64,000 bases of DNA. Origin: Stenotrophomonas sp. MMGLT7. GTDB taxonomy: Bacteria; Pseudomonadota; Gammaproteobacteria; Xanthomonadales; Xanthomonadaceae. The translations under genes were made by a program, and so were the position numbers. Each line of letters starts with the position of its first letter. Position 1 is the first letter of the stretch. Below are positions 28,974-37,561 of the stretch, in pieces. The notes under the pieces are model-generated. The model had not been told where the DNA came from. It saw nothing but the letters and a program-made list of their open reading frames with translations, and ran no database searches. The stretch covers positions 1 through 64,000 of the forward strand of contig NZ_JAJOZS010000007.1 in NCBI RefSeq assembly GCF_021168555.1, given 5' to 3'.

Positions 28974-29879
28974 ATGGACCTGCTGCAGACCCTGACCATC
29001 TTCCAGCGCGTCGCCGAGACCGGCAGCTTCACCCGTGCGGCGCTTGCGCTGGACATGGCCACCTCCTCGGTCTCCAGCGCAGTGCAGCGGCTGGAGAAGC
29101 ACCTCGGCGTGCCGCTGTTCCAGCGCACCACGCGCCGGATCCGCCTGAGCAGCGAGGGCGAGCTGCTGTACGAGCGCACGGTGCGCCTGCTGGCCGACGC
29201 CGCCGAGACCGAGGCGCTGTTCCGCCAGGACCACGCGCCCGGCGGACAGCTGCGGGTGGAGGTGCCGGCACGGATCGCCCATCTCCTGCTCGCGCCGGCG
29301 CTGCCGGCCTTCCTGCAGTGCTACCCGCAGGTGAGCCTGGAGCTCGGCAGCAGCGACCGCTTCAGCAATCCGCTCGACGAAGGCATCGACTGCGTGCTGC
29401 GGGTCGGCGAGCCCGCCGCGGCCGACCTGGTGGCAAGGCCGCTGGGCCACTTCCGGCAGGCCACCTGCGCCAGTCCCGGCCTGCTCGCCCGCCATGGCCG
29501 GCCCACGACGCTGGCGGCATTGGCGGAACTGCCGATCGTCCATTTCGGCCGAATCGCCATCGGCAAGACCGAGAGCTGGGAATACCGGCACGTCGACGGC
29601 AAGACCCGGCAACTGCAGATGCGCGGCCGCGTCTCGGTCAGCAACGCCGAAACCTATATCGCCTGCTGCCTGTCGGGCGTGGGCCTGGTCCAGGTGCCCC
29701 GCTACGACGTCGAGGACCTGCTCGCCTCCGGGCAGCTGGTGGAAGTGGACGTCCCCGGCTGGACGCCTCCGCCCCTGCCGGTCTCGGTCATGTACCCGCC
29801 GCAGCGGCGGCTGTCGCGGCTGCTGCATGCCTTCATCGAATGGCTCCAGGAACGGCTGGCCCCGCATCTGCAGCGCTGA
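28974..29879 (+). CDS. LysR-family transcriptional regulator
   Basis: The 301-residue regulator has a winged helix (residues 1-60: LLQTLTIFQRVAETGSFTRA, then RLEKHLGVPLFQRTTRRIRL) and an effector domain. The ATG at 28974 is preferred because the helix-turn-helix begins immediately; an upstream in-frame extension is not conserved-looking. It is divergent from the SDR gene, the typical arrangement for a LysR and its target. The intergenic region contains an A/T-rich stretch (28934-28955) likely to hold the promoters. Confidence 0.93.
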   Translation: MDLLQTLTIFQRVAETGSFTRAALALDMATSSVSSAVQRLEKHLGVPLFQRTTRRIRLSSEGELLYERTVRLLADAAETEALFRQDHAPGGQLRVEVPARIAHLLLAPALPAFLQCYPQVSLELGSSDRFSNPLDEGIDCVLRVGEPAAADLVARPLGHFRQATCASPGLLARHGRPTTLAALAELPIVHFGRIAIGKTESWEYRHVDGKTRQLQMRGRVSVSNAETYIACCLSGVGLVQVPRYDVEDLLASGQLVEVDVPGWTPPPLPVSVMYPPQRRLSRLLHAFIEWLQERLAPHLQR

Positions 29880-29909
29880 CCCGGCCCGGCTCCAGGCCTG
29901 TCCGGCGGG

Positions 29910-31310
29910 CTACTTCCCGCGCTTGACGTGGCGGATCAGGCGCTTCTTCTTGGCGATCTGGCGCTCGCTGAGCACGTTCTTCTTGCCTTCGTAGGGGTTG
30001 CTGCCCTCGCGGAACATGAAGCGGACCGGCGTGCCCACCAGCTTGAAGCGCTTGCGGAAGAAGTTCTCCAGGTAGCGCTTGTACGAATCCGGCAGCTCCT
30101 TCAGGCGGGTGCCGTGGACGATGAAGGTCGGCGGGTTCGCGCCGCCCGGATGCACGTAGCGCAGCTTGGAGACGTGGCCGCGCACGCTCGGCGGCGGGTT
30201 GGCCTCGTAGGCGATCTCCAGCGCCTTGTTGACCTCGGCGGTGGAGAACTCGTGCGTGGCGGAAGCATGGGCGCGGTGGATGGCGCGGAACAGCTCGCGC
30301 AGACCCGAGCCGTGCAGCGCCGAGATGCGCACCGCCTCGGCCCACTCGACGAAACCGAGCTTGCGCGACAGCAGCGCCTCGGCCTGCTCGCGCTGGTAGC
30401 CGCTCAGTCCGTCCCACTTGTTGATCGCCACCACCAGCGCGCGGCCGGCGTCGAGCACCGCGCCAAGCACGCTGGCATCCTGGTCGGTGACGCCCTCGGT
30501 GGCGTCGAGCAGCAGCACGGCCACCTGGCACTGCTCGATGGCCTGCAGCGTCTTGACCACGCTGAACTTCTCCACCGCCTCGTCCACGCGCGACTTGCGG
30601 CGCAGGCCGGCGGTGTCGATCAGCCGGTACGGGCGGCCATCGCGTTCCATGTCCACCGCGATCGAATCGCGGGTGGTGCCGGGCACCTCGGAGGCGATCA
30701 TCCGCTCCTCCCCCAGCAGCCGGTTCACCAGCGTCGACTTGCCCACGTTGGGACGGCCGACGAAGGCCACGCGTATGCGCTCGGGATCGTTGTCCAGCAC
30801 CTCGCCGGAACCTTCCTCCGGCAGCCGCTCGACGACCTCGTCGACCAGGTCGTCCAGTCCCTGCCGATGCGCGGCCGAGACCGCGAGCACGTCGGAGAAG
30901 CCGTAGCGGGCGAACTCGGCGCGCACCGCCTGCTCGTCGGTGCCGTCGATCTTGTTGACCAGCAGCAGCGTCGGCCGCGACAGCTTGCGCAGCCAGGCCA
31001 GGATCTCGTCGTCCAGCGCCGACGGCCCTTCGCGGCCATCGACGACGAACAGGATCAGGTCGGCCTCGGCGGCGGCGGCGCGGGCCTGGCGCGCGGTGGC
31101 GCCGGCCAGCCCCTGCTCGTCGCCGGCGATGCCGCCGGTATCGACGATCAGGAAGGCATTGGCCTCGTCGAGGCGGCACACGCCGTAGTTGCGGTCGCGG
31201 GTGACGCCGGGCTGGTCGTGGACCAGCGCGTCACGGCTGCGCGTAAGCGCATTGAACAGGGTGGACTTGCCGACATTCGGCCGTCCGACCAGGGCGACCA
31301 AAGGCAGCAT
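29910..31310 (-). CDS. der: Ribosome biogenesis GTPase Der
   Basis: Der (EngA) has two tandem GTPase domains and a KH-like domain and is required for 50S subunit maturation. The 466-residue protein shows G1 motifs [14 protein letters not shown] (residues about 8-21) and [15 protein letters not shown] (about 185-199). G3/G4 motifs are DTGG, NKID, DTAG and NKWD, with a basic C-terminus. It is 12 bp downstream of bamB, the conserved yfgM-bamB-der order. Confidence 0.98.
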   Translation of the reverse strand: MLPLVALVGRPNVGKSTLFNALTRSRDALVHDQPGVTRDRNYGVCRLDEANAFLIVDTGGIAGDEQGLAGATARQARAAAAEADLILFVVDGREGPSALDDEILAWLRKLSRPTLLLVNKIDGTDEQAVRAEFARYGFSDVLAVSAAHRQGLDDLVDEVVERLPEEGSGEVLDNDPERIRVAFVGRPNVGKSTLVNRLLGEERMIASEVPGTTRDSIAVDMERDGRPYRLIDTAGLRRKSRVDEAVEKFSVVKTLQAIEQCQVAVLLLDATEGVTDQDASVLGAVLDAGRALVVAINKWDGLSGYQREQAEALLSRKLGFVEWAEAVRISALHGSGLRELFRAIHRAHASATHEFSTAEVNKALEIAYEANPPPSVRGHVSKLRYVHPGGANPPTFIVHGTRLKELPDSYKRYLENFFRKRFKLVGTPVRFMFREGSNPYEGKKNVLSERQIAKKKRLIRHVKRGK

Positions 31311-31322
31311 CGCGTCGTCCCC

Positions 31323-32678
31323 TTACTGAGCCAGCCGGAAAGCGGTCAGCTTGCCGTCGGTGTTCTGCACCAGCACGATGCCGTCGGCCACGATCGGCTG
31401 CGCCTTGACCCGGTCGCGCCCGGCGCGCTCGCGCGCCGCCAGTTCGCCGTTGTCCAGCCGCAGCCAGTGCACGTAGCCCTTGTAGTCGGCGACCACGGCG
31501 TAGTCGCCCTGGATCGCCACGCCGGTCAGAGAGCGGCGCGCCAGGGCGGCCTGCGACCACATCGCCGAGCCGCTGGCCTTGTCCAGGCCCCACACGGTAC
31601 CGGCGTTGTCGGCCACCACCACGTTGCCGGAGGAGACACCCACGCCGCCGGCGCCGCCGTGATCGCGCGTCCACAGCGGGCGCCCGCTCGGGCCCTCGAT
31701 GGCCACGGTCTCGTTCTTGAAGCTGGTGGCGTACAGGATGGTGTCCTCGAGCACCGGCGCGCCATCGACGTCGGCCATGCGCTCCAGTTCTGTGCGCCCT
31801 TCCGGGATGCCCGCGGCCTGCTCCCACAACGGGCGGCCGTCCTGCATCGCCAGCGCGGTCACGGTGCCATCGTCGTTGCCGACGAACAGCACGCCCGGCC
31901 CGGTCACCACCGGCGCGTTGCCGCGCACGGTGAGCGAGGGCGACTCCTGCTCGTGGAACCAGCGCTGCTGGCCGTTGGCGGCGTCGAAGGCGGTCACGCG
32001 GCCATCGTTGCTGCGCACGAACACCAGGTTCTGCGCGATCGCCGGCGGGGCGATGACCTCGTTGGACACCTTGGCCTGCCATTTCTCGCTGCCGTCGGCG
32101 GCGTCGAGGGCGATCACCTCGCCGTCGAGCGAGCCGATGACCACCAGCCCCTCGCCCACGCCGGGGCCACCGGCGAATCGCGGCAGCGGCCGCTTCTTCG
32201 CTAGGTTCCTGCGCTCCTTCGCCTGCAGCTTCTCGTTGCGCAGGCGCTCCTTGCGGGAGGCCTTGTCGTCGCGCGAGAGCCCCTCGGTGGATTCGCTCTC
32301 GACCTGGCTGGGTGCCTCGTCGGCACGCGCCAGACGCTCCTTGCGCACCTTCTTGGCCTCGTATTCCCAGATCTTCTTGCCGCTCTGCAGGTCCAGGGCG
32401 AATACCGAGCCGCTGGACGCGGCCGCATACACCTTGCCGTCGGCGACCACCGGGGCCTGGCGCACGCCGATACGGCCCTCGCCCTTGCCGACGTTGGCCG
32501 ACCAAGCCTTGGAGACCCGTACGCTGGGCTCGAACTTGACCAGTTCGGCCGGCTCGGTGGCCTTCTTGGCCTCGGCGTCCTTGCCGGCGAACCAGCCCTT
32601 GACGGTGCTGCAACCGGAAAGCGCAACGCCCACGACCGCCACCAGGGCAATCCGCTTCAACATGACCATGTGTCCCAT
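31323..32678 (-). CDS. bamB: Outer membrane protein assembly factor BamB, with a charged insertion
   Basis: BamB is the lipoprotein propeller of the BAM complex that folds outer-membrane proteins. The 451-residue precursor has a lipobox VGVALSGC (Cys about residue 23) and WD/PQQ-like blades such as VYAAASSGSVFALDLQSGK and VFVRSNDGRVTAFDAANG. It is about 60 residues longer than the enterobacterial protein. The extra length is a very charged segment (residues about 103-165; e.g. SRKERLRNEKLQAKERRN) between two propeller strands. The ATG overlaps the yfgM stop by one base. Confidence 0.95.
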   Translation of the reverse strand: MGHMVMLKRIALVAVVGVALSGCSTVKGWFAGKDAEAKKATEPAELVKFEPSVRVSKAWSANVGKGEGRIGVRQAPVVADGKVYAAASSGSVFALDLQSGKKIWEYEAKKVRKERLARADEAPSQVESESTEGLSRDDKASRKERLRNEKLQAKERRNLAKKRPLPRFAGGPGVGEGLVVIGSLDGEVIALDAADGSEKWQAKVSNEVIAPPAIAQNLVFVRSNDGRVTAFDAANGQQRWFHEQESPSLTVRGNAPVVTGPGVLFVGNDDGTVTALAMQDGRPLWEQAAGIPEGRTELERMADVDGAPVLEDTILYATSFKNETVAIEGPSGRPLWTRDHGGAGGVGVSSGNVVVADNAGTVWGLDKASGSAMWSQAALARRSLTGVAIQGDYAVVADYKGYVHWLRLDNGELAARERAGRDRVKAQPIVADGIVLVQNTDGKLTAFRLAQ

Positions 32679-33316
32679 CAGATCGGCTCCGCAGGATCCG
32701 GCACCACGCCGCCGGCATCCATCAATTTCATTTCCACCAGGCGCCGCTGCGGGGCCGCCACATCCAGTGTCGCCAGGGATTTGGCGTAAAGATCACGCGC
32801 CTGGTCGCGCTTGCCCTGCGCGATCAGCGCATCGCCGCGAATCTCCAGGCTGATGTTGTCCTCGGCCGAGGCAAGCAGCTTGAGCGCCTCGTCGGGCTTG
32901 CCGGCATCCACCAGCAGTCGCGCCAGGCGCTGGTCGATCAGCAGCTGGAACTCGCCGCTGGCCTTGACGCCGCGCAGCGTCTTGATCGCATCCTCGCTCT
33001 TGCCCGCCTCCACCTGGGCCTTGGCCAGCCGCAGCGCCGCAAGGTCGGTGTAGATGCCGGTGCGCCCCTGCTCCAGCCCCGCCATGTCCTTGGCGGCCTT
33101 TTCGAGGTTGTTGGACTGGATGCCGCCGAGCACGCCTTCGTAGCGGGCGTTGGCCTCGGCCAACTGGTTGTGGCTGTGCTTCTGCCACCACTGCCAGCCC
33201 AGGATCGCGGCCAGTGCGATCACCACGCCGCCTATCACCGCGGCACCATTGCTCCTGAGCCAGGAGCGGACACGTTCACTTTGTTCGTGCTCGTCGAGCA
33301 GATCGTCAATCGCCAT
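32678..33316 (-). CDS. yfgM: YfgM-like ancillary SecYEG translocon subunit (TPR protein)
   Basis: The 212-residue protein has a short cytoplasmic tail (MAIDDLLDEHEQSERVRSWL), one transmembrane helix (AAVIGGVVIALAAILGWQWW, residues about 24-43) and a periplasmic TPR-like domain. YfgM associates with SecYEG and PpiD to hand over periplasmic and outer-membrane proteins. The ATG at 33316 is chosen because MAIDDLLDEHEQ is the family N-terminus. It overlaps bamB by one base, and der follows. Confidence 0.93.
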   Translation of the reverse strand: MAIDDLLDEHEQSERVRSWLRSNGAAVIGGVVIALAAILGWQWWQKHSHNQLAEANARYEGVLGGIQSNNLEKAAKDMAGLEQGRTGIYTDLAALRLAKAQVEAGKSEDAIKTLRGVKASGEFQLLIDQRLARLLVDAGKPDEALKLLASAEDNISLEIRGDALIAQGKRDQARDLYAKSLATLDVAAPQRRLVEMKLMDAGGVVPDPAEPI

Positions 33317-33385
33317 GCGTACTCTCGCTTCCCCCGCCGGGCGAAGCATCTATTCAGTCGATGATTAAAAAAACCGCAGTGCGCT

Positions 33386-34234
33386 TCAGTTGGAAGCGGG
33401 CACCACGGAACCATCAGAGGATACCGCAAACCGCGCCACATTCGCGCGACGGAACGCAGCCGTGTCCACCGTACTACCGGCATGCTGAACCTCCACCGCG
33501 GACGCATTGCCCAGCACCACGCGGCCGACCTGGCCGGCCGGATAGCTGCGCTCCTCGCCCGAATGCACCAGCGTCTTCTCGATGGTGTCGCCGTCATGGC
33601 CCAGTATCTCGATCCAGCTGTCGCCGCTGAAGCGCAGGCGCAGGCCGTCGTCCTGCGCAGCGGTGCCGGAATCGGCCCGCGGCATCGGCGTAAGCGAGGC
33701 GACATAGGGGGCGACCGGCTTGCGCGGCGCAGCAGCCTCGGGCCGCGGCGCCGGGTCCGCGGAGGGCGGCGGCGGCGCTTCGCCGGCGGCCGGCAGCACG
33801 TCCAGCGAAGCGGTACTGAGCACGGCCTCGCCGAAATGGCCGCGCGTCGCGAACCACACCGGCACGGCCAGCGCCGCCGTGATCACCACATACACCGTGC
33901 GCCGCGCGATGCTCTCCAGCACCCGGCGCGCGCGCGGGGTGTGGGCACGGCTGACCAGCTTCACCGGCTCGATCGGAGCGACCTGGTCGCGCAGCAGCGG
34001 CTCCAGATCGACCTGCAGCAGGCGCGCGTAGCTCCTGAGCTGGCCGCGGACGAATACCGGAGCCCCCAGCCGATGCCAGTCCTCCTGTTCGAGCGCACGC
34101 ACCACGTGTACCGGCATGTGCAGACGCGCAGCGGCGTCCTCGATGGTCAGACCCGCCCTTTCGCGCGCCTCCCGCAGCCACTCACCACTTCCCTTTGCAT
34201 TTCCGAAGGCGTTCTGGTTGGAATCGGTGGTCAC
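33386..34234 (-). CDS. rodZ: RodZ-like helix-turn-helix membrane protein
   Basis: RodZ links MreB to the cell-wall elongation machinery. The 282-residue protein has a cytoplasmic Cro/C1-type helix-turn-helix (residues about 17-85: LREARERAGLTIEDAAARLH). A transmembrane helix follows (VYVVITAALAVPVWF, about 114-128), then a Pro/Ala-rich linker and a C-terminal DUF4115 beta domain (LRLRFSGDSWIEILGHDGDT). The start is GTG at 34234, 6 bp after the pilF stop. The ispG and hisS genes often found next to it in other gammaproteobacteria are absent here. Confidence 0.9.
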   Translation of the reverse strand: MTTDSNQNAFGNAKGSGEWLREARERAGLTIEDAAARLHMPVHVVRALEQEDWHRLGAPVFVRGQLRSYARLLQVDLEPLLRDQVAPIEPVKLVSRAHTPRARRVLESIARRTVYVVITAALAVPVWFATRGHFGEAVLSTASLDVLPAAGEAPPPPSADPAPRPEAAAPRKPVAPYVASLTPMPRADSGTAAQDDGLRLRFSGDSWIEILGHDGDTIEKTLVHSGEERSYPAGQVGRVVLGNASAVEVQHAGSTVDTAAFRRANVARFAVSSDGSVVPASN

Positions 34235-34240
34235 AATGCA

Positions 34241-35044
34241 TCAATCCTGTGAAGCAGCGATCGCATCAGGAAACTCCTTGCGCAGCTGCTCTTGGTAACG
34301 GCTGGCGGCTGCCTTGTCGCCAAGCCTTTGTTCGACCTCGATCGCGAGTTGTAACACGGAAGGCGTGCTGCTTGCAGCCGCCAGCCGCCGCTGGGAAAAC
34401 GCCCGGGCCTCGAAATAGCGCCGCTGGTGGAACTCGCTGCGCGCCATCGACTCCAGCGCATAGGCATTGCCGGGATCCAGTTCGAGCGCCCGCCGCAGAT
34501 CGCGCTGTGCCCGTTCGAACTGCCCGGTCTGCAGCGCGCAGCCGCCGGCGTTGGCCAGCGCCGCGGCCGGCGTGGCGTAGCCGCGATCGGCCAGCGCGCG
34601 ATCGAACCACACCAGCGCCTCGGCCGGATGGCCATTTGCACATAGCCACGCACCATAGTTGTTGAGCAGATCTCCCCGCCCCGGCCCGAGCTCGGTGGCC
34701 CTGCGATAGCTTTCCCCTGCCGCGGCCACGTTCCCGGCCAGGCTCTGGACCGACGCCAGCACGGTATAGGCATCGGCAGAGGCGGGCTGTTTCTTTAGGA
34801 CATCGCGCACCAGTCGCTCGGCGGCGGCATGGTCGCCGGCGCGCATGCGCTCGACGGCCAGGCCCAGCTGCTCCTGCTGCTCGATGCGCTGCCGTACCTC
34901 GCGGGTGTCGCGCACGTGGTAGCGCGGCGCGACGGACTCGACACGGGTGACCTGCCCGGCCCTGGCGTGGCGTCCGCCACCGCAGCCGGCGATGACCGGC
35001 ACGAGCGCGACCATCGCCAGCCAGTGGAATCTACGCGGCGGCAT
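34241..35044 (-). CDS. pilF: Type IV pilus biogenesis lipoprotein PilF/PilW (TPR)
   Basis: PilF is the outer-membrane pilotin that localises and multimerises the secretin PilQ. The 267-residue precursor has a lipobox in ALVPVIAGC (Cys about 21) and TPR repeats from about residue 65, such as [16 protein letters not shown] and [16 protein letters not shown]. It sits between rlmN (14-bp overlap) and rodZ, the usual place. It serves the same pili as the minor pilins encoded at 44894-51554. Confidence 0.92.
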   Translation of the reverse strand: MPPRRFHWLAMVALVPVIAGCGGGRHARAGQVTRVESVAPRYHVRDTREVRQRIEQQEQLGLAVERMRAGDHAAAERLVRDVLKKQPASADAYTVLASVQSLAGNVAAAGESYRRATELGPGRGDLLNNYGAWLCANGHPAEALVWFDRALADRGYATPAAALANAGGCALQTGQFERAQRDLRRALELDPGNAYALESMARSEFHQRRYFEARAFSQRRLAAASSTPSVLQLAIEVEQRLGDKAAASRYQEQLRKEFPDAIAASQD

Positions 35045-36251
35045 CCTGCCCGGCCCGGCCTTCCAGGGTGCGGCGGAACTCGGCCTGGCGCCGGGTGCGG
35101 TCCATCACCTGCCCCTTGAGCTGGCCGCAGGCCGCATCGATGTCGTCGCCGCGGGTGCGGCGCACCATGGTCAGCACCTGCGCATCGAGCAGGATCTTCT
35201 GGAAGGCGCGGATCTGCGCGTCGTCCGAACGCTCGTAGCGGGTACCGGGGAACGGGTTGAACGGGATCAGGTTGACCTTGCCCGAATCCTTGGCCTGCAC
35301 CGCGTTGTCGAAGCGACGCATCAGCTGCGCCAGCTGGCGGGCGTGCTCGGGCTGGTCGTTGATGCCCTTCATCAGGGTGTACTCGAAGGTCACCGAGTCG
35401 CGCTTCTTGTTGGCGCGCAGGTAGCGCACGCAGGCCGCCATCAGCTCGGCGACCGGGTACTTCTTGTTCAGCGGCACCAGGGTGGTGCGCAGCTCGTCGC
35501 TGGCCGCATGCAGCGACACCGCCAGCGACACGTCGCTCTCGGCCGAGAGCCGGTCGATCATCGGCACCAGGCCCGAGGTCGACAGCGTCACGCGCTTGTT
35601 GGCCAGGCCATAGCCCAGGTCGTCGCGCATGATGCTCATCGCCCGCACCACGTTCTCGTAGTTCATCAGCGGCTCGCCCATGCCCATCATCACCACGTTG
35701 GTGAGGCGACGCTGCTGGTGCGGCACGTTGCCCAGGTGGCGCGCGGCCACCCACACCTGGCCGATGATCTCGGCGGTGGAGAGATTGCGGTTGAAGCCCT
35801 GGGTGGCGGTGGAGCAGAAGGTGCAGTTGAGCCCGCAGCCGACCTGCGAGGACACGCACAGGGTGCCGCGGCCCTTGTCGGGGATGTAGACGGTCTCGAT
35901 GGCGTTCTTGCCGTCGGCCCCCATTGCCAGCAGCCACTTGTGGGTGCCGTCGGTGGAAGGCTTGTCGAACACCACGTTGGGAACCACGACCTCGGCATGC
36001 TGCTGCAGCTTGGCGCGCAGCGCCTTGCCGAGGTCGGTCATCTGCTCGAAGTCGGTGACGTAGCGGTGGTGGATCCACTTCATCACCTGGTGGGCGCGGA
36101 AGCGCTGCTCGCCGAGGACTTCGACGAAGAAGCGCTCCAGCCCGGCGCGGTCGAGATCGAGCAGGTTCTGCCGGCGCACGGGCGCAGCGGCGGGCATCGG
36201 CCCGCCGGTGGTCGTGACGCTGGGGATCTGCACGATCTCGTTCACGGCCAT
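35031..36251 (-). CDS. rlmN: 23S rRNA (A2503-C2)/tRNA (A37-C2) methyltransferase RlmN
   Basis: This radical-SAM enzyme methylates 23S rRNA A2503 and some tRNAs. The 406-residue protein has the cluster motif CGLNCTFC within [20 protein letters not shown] (Cys about 131, 135, 138), [14 protein letters not shown], the substrate-binding [15 protein letters not shown] and the C-terminal catalytic Cys in [12 protein letters not shown]. The ATG at 36251 is 4 bp after the ndk stop, indicating cotranscription. Confidence 0.97.
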   Translation of the reverse strand: MAVNEIVQIPSVTTTGGPMPAAAPVRRQNLLDLDRAGLERFFVEVLGEQRFRAHQVMKWIHHRYVTDFEQMTDLGKALRAKLQQHAEVVVPNVVFDKPSTDGTHKWLLAMGADGKNAIETVYIPDKGRGTLCVSSQVGCGLNCTFCSTATQGFNRNLSTAEIIGQVWVAARHLGNVPHQQRRLTNVVMMGMGEPLMNYENVVRAMSIMRDDLGYGLANKRVTLSTSGLVPMIDRLSAESDVSLAVSLHAASDELRTTLVPLNKKYPVAELMAACVRYLRANKKRDSVTFEYTLMKGINDQPEHARQLAQLMRRFDNAVQAKDSGKVNLIPFNPFPGTRYERSDDAQIRAFQKILLDAQVLTMVRRTRGDDIDAACGQLKGQVMDRTRRQAEFRRTLEGRAGQDAAA

Positions 36252-36255
36252 CGCC

Positions 36256-36681
36256 TCAGCGCGAGACCACGTCGGTGGCGGCGAAGAAGTAGGCCACCTC
36301 GTTGGCGGCGTTCTCGACCGAATCCGAGCCGTGCGCGGCATTGGCGTCGATGGAATCGGCGAAATCGGCGCGGATAGTGCCCGGCGCGGCGTCCTTCGGG
36401 TTGGTGGCGCCCAGCAGCTCGCGGTGCGCGGCCACGGCGTTCTCGCCTTCCAGCACCTGGATCATCACCGGGCCGGAGATCATGAACTCGACCAGCGCCT
36501 TGAAGAACGGGCGCTCGCGATGCACGGCATAGAAGCCCTCGGCCTCGCGCTGCGACAGCTGCTTGTACCTGGCGGCCACGACCTTCAGGCCGGCCTTCTC
36601 GAAGCGGCTGTAGATTTCGCCGATGACGTTCTTGGCGACGGCATCGGGCTTGATGATGGACAGGGTGCGCTCCAGCGCCAT
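36256..36681 (-). CDS. ndk: Nucleoside diphosphate kinase
   Basis: Ndk balances nucleoside triphosphate pools by a phospho-histidine ping-pong mechanism. The 141-residue protein has [18 protein letters not shown] (residues 4-21), the [16 protein letters not shown] loop and the active-site His in [12 protein letters not shown] (about residue 117). It leads the ndk-rlmN-pilF-rodZ run. An intrinsic terminator reading in the same direction lies about 50 bp upstream of its start, which is odd because no gene precedes it. Confidence 0.98.
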   Translation of the reverse strand: MALERTLSIIKPDAVAKNVIGEIYSRFEKAGLKVVAARYKQLSQREAEGFYAVHRERPFFKALVEFMISGPVMIQVLEGENAVAAHRELLGATNPKDAAPGTIRADFADSIDANAAHGSDSVENAANEVAYFFAATDVVSR

Positions 36682-36728
36682 GGAATGTCTCCGTTGGGCG
36701 GGCCACTGAAGGCCCGAGGTTAGCATGT

Positions 36729-36752
36729 AAAAAACCCGCGTCAAAACGCGGG
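36729..36752 (-). terminator. Intrinsic terminator upstream of ndk
   Basis: On the minus strand CCCGCGT-TTTG-ACGCGGG is followed by six T residues. The stem is 7 bp and the T-tract strong, so it should terminate minus-strand transcription entering from about 36760-36890. No gene is present there on that strand; it may define an attenuated leader or a short RNA. Confidence 0.75.
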
Positions 36753-36863
36753 CTTGGCCGAAATTGCAACTGCCGATTCTAGCGCGTGCCGGCGGGGTTT
36801 GCACAGTGCCGGCTGAATCGTGCTGCATCGCAGAATGCCCGGCCGGCGGGAAAGCGCATAAAC

Positions 36864-36879
36864 TCAAACAATCGTTTGA
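36864..36879. promoter_or_regulatory. PsrA-type operator of the fatty acid degradation regulator
   Basis: TCAAACAATCGTTTGA is a perfect inverted repeat (TCAAAC and GTTTGA, 4-nt centre), 13 bp upstream of the TetR start. It fits the known PsrA consensus G/CAAAC-N2-4-GTTTG/C, suggesting autoregulation by the adjacent regulator and fatty-acid-responsive control. Confidence 0.75.
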
Positions 36880-36892
36880 TTGATTCCTGCAC

Positions 36893-37525
36893 ATGTCCAA
36901 GCCTGCCCACTTCTCCACCAAGGACCGCATCCTCGGCGCGGCCGAGGAACTGTTCGCCCAGCACGGCTTCGCCGGCACCTCGCTGCGCCAGGTCACCAGC
37001 CAGGCCGACGTCAACATCGCCGCGGTGAACTACCACTTCGGCTCCAAGGAGAACCTGGTCAACGAGGTGTTCCGCCGACGCATGGACGAGATGACCGGCG
37101 CGCGCCTGGGCCAACTGGAAGCCGCCCGGCGCGAGCGCCCCGGACAGCTGGAGGCGGTGCTGGCCGCCTTCGTCGAACCGGCGCTGGCGATGGCGCAGGA
37201 CCGGCAGAGCGGCGGCGCCTTCGTGCGGGTGATCGCCCGCGCCTATGCCGAGAAGAACGACAACCTGCGCAAGTTCCTCTCCGACCACTACGGCCACGTG
37301 CTGCGCGAGTTCGGCAAGGCCATCGCCGAGTGCGTGCCGGGTCTGAGCAAGGAGGAGCTGTACTGGCGCCTGGACTTCCTCGCTGGGGCGCTGACCTACG
37401 CGATGGCCGATTTCGGCCTGATCAGGCGCCCGGCCGGCGTCGGCGAGGCCGAGCACCGCACCCGCGCCGCGCGCGAACTGATCCGTTTCGCGGAGGCCGG
37501 CTTCCTGGCCGCCTCCGTCTCCTAG
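36893..37525 (+). CDS. psrA: TetR-family regulator, PsrA-like
   Basis: The 210-residue repressor has a helix-turn-helix (residues about 9-60: [20 protein letters not shown], then [15 protein letters not shown], the recognition motif shared with PsrA/FadR-type TetR regulators). A DUF1956-like C-terminal ligand domain contains [14 protein letters not shown]. PsrA represses beta-oxidation genes and is released by long-chain acyl-CoA or fatty acids. The gene is 36 bp upstream of the beta-oxidation enzyme genes, and a consensus operator lies just before it. The ligand is inferred. Confidence 0.82.
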   Translation: MSKPAHFSTKDRILGAAEELFAQHGFAGTSLRQVTSQADVNIAAVNYHFGSKENLVNEVFRRRMDEMTGARLGQLEAARRERPGQLEAVLAAFVEPALAMAQDRQSGGAFVRVIARAYAEKNDNLRKFLSDHYGHVLREFGKAIAECVPGLSKEELYWRLDFLAGALTYAMADFGLIRRPAGVGEAEHRTRAARELIRFAEAGFLAASVS

Positions 37526-37561
37526 ACAACACGACCGCAGACCAACCAAAGGCTCATCCCT

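Noticed and set aside
29928-32204. 758-residue open frame on the plus strand
   Set aside because: It is antisense to der and bamB, with no domain and His/Gln/Arg-rich shadow composition.
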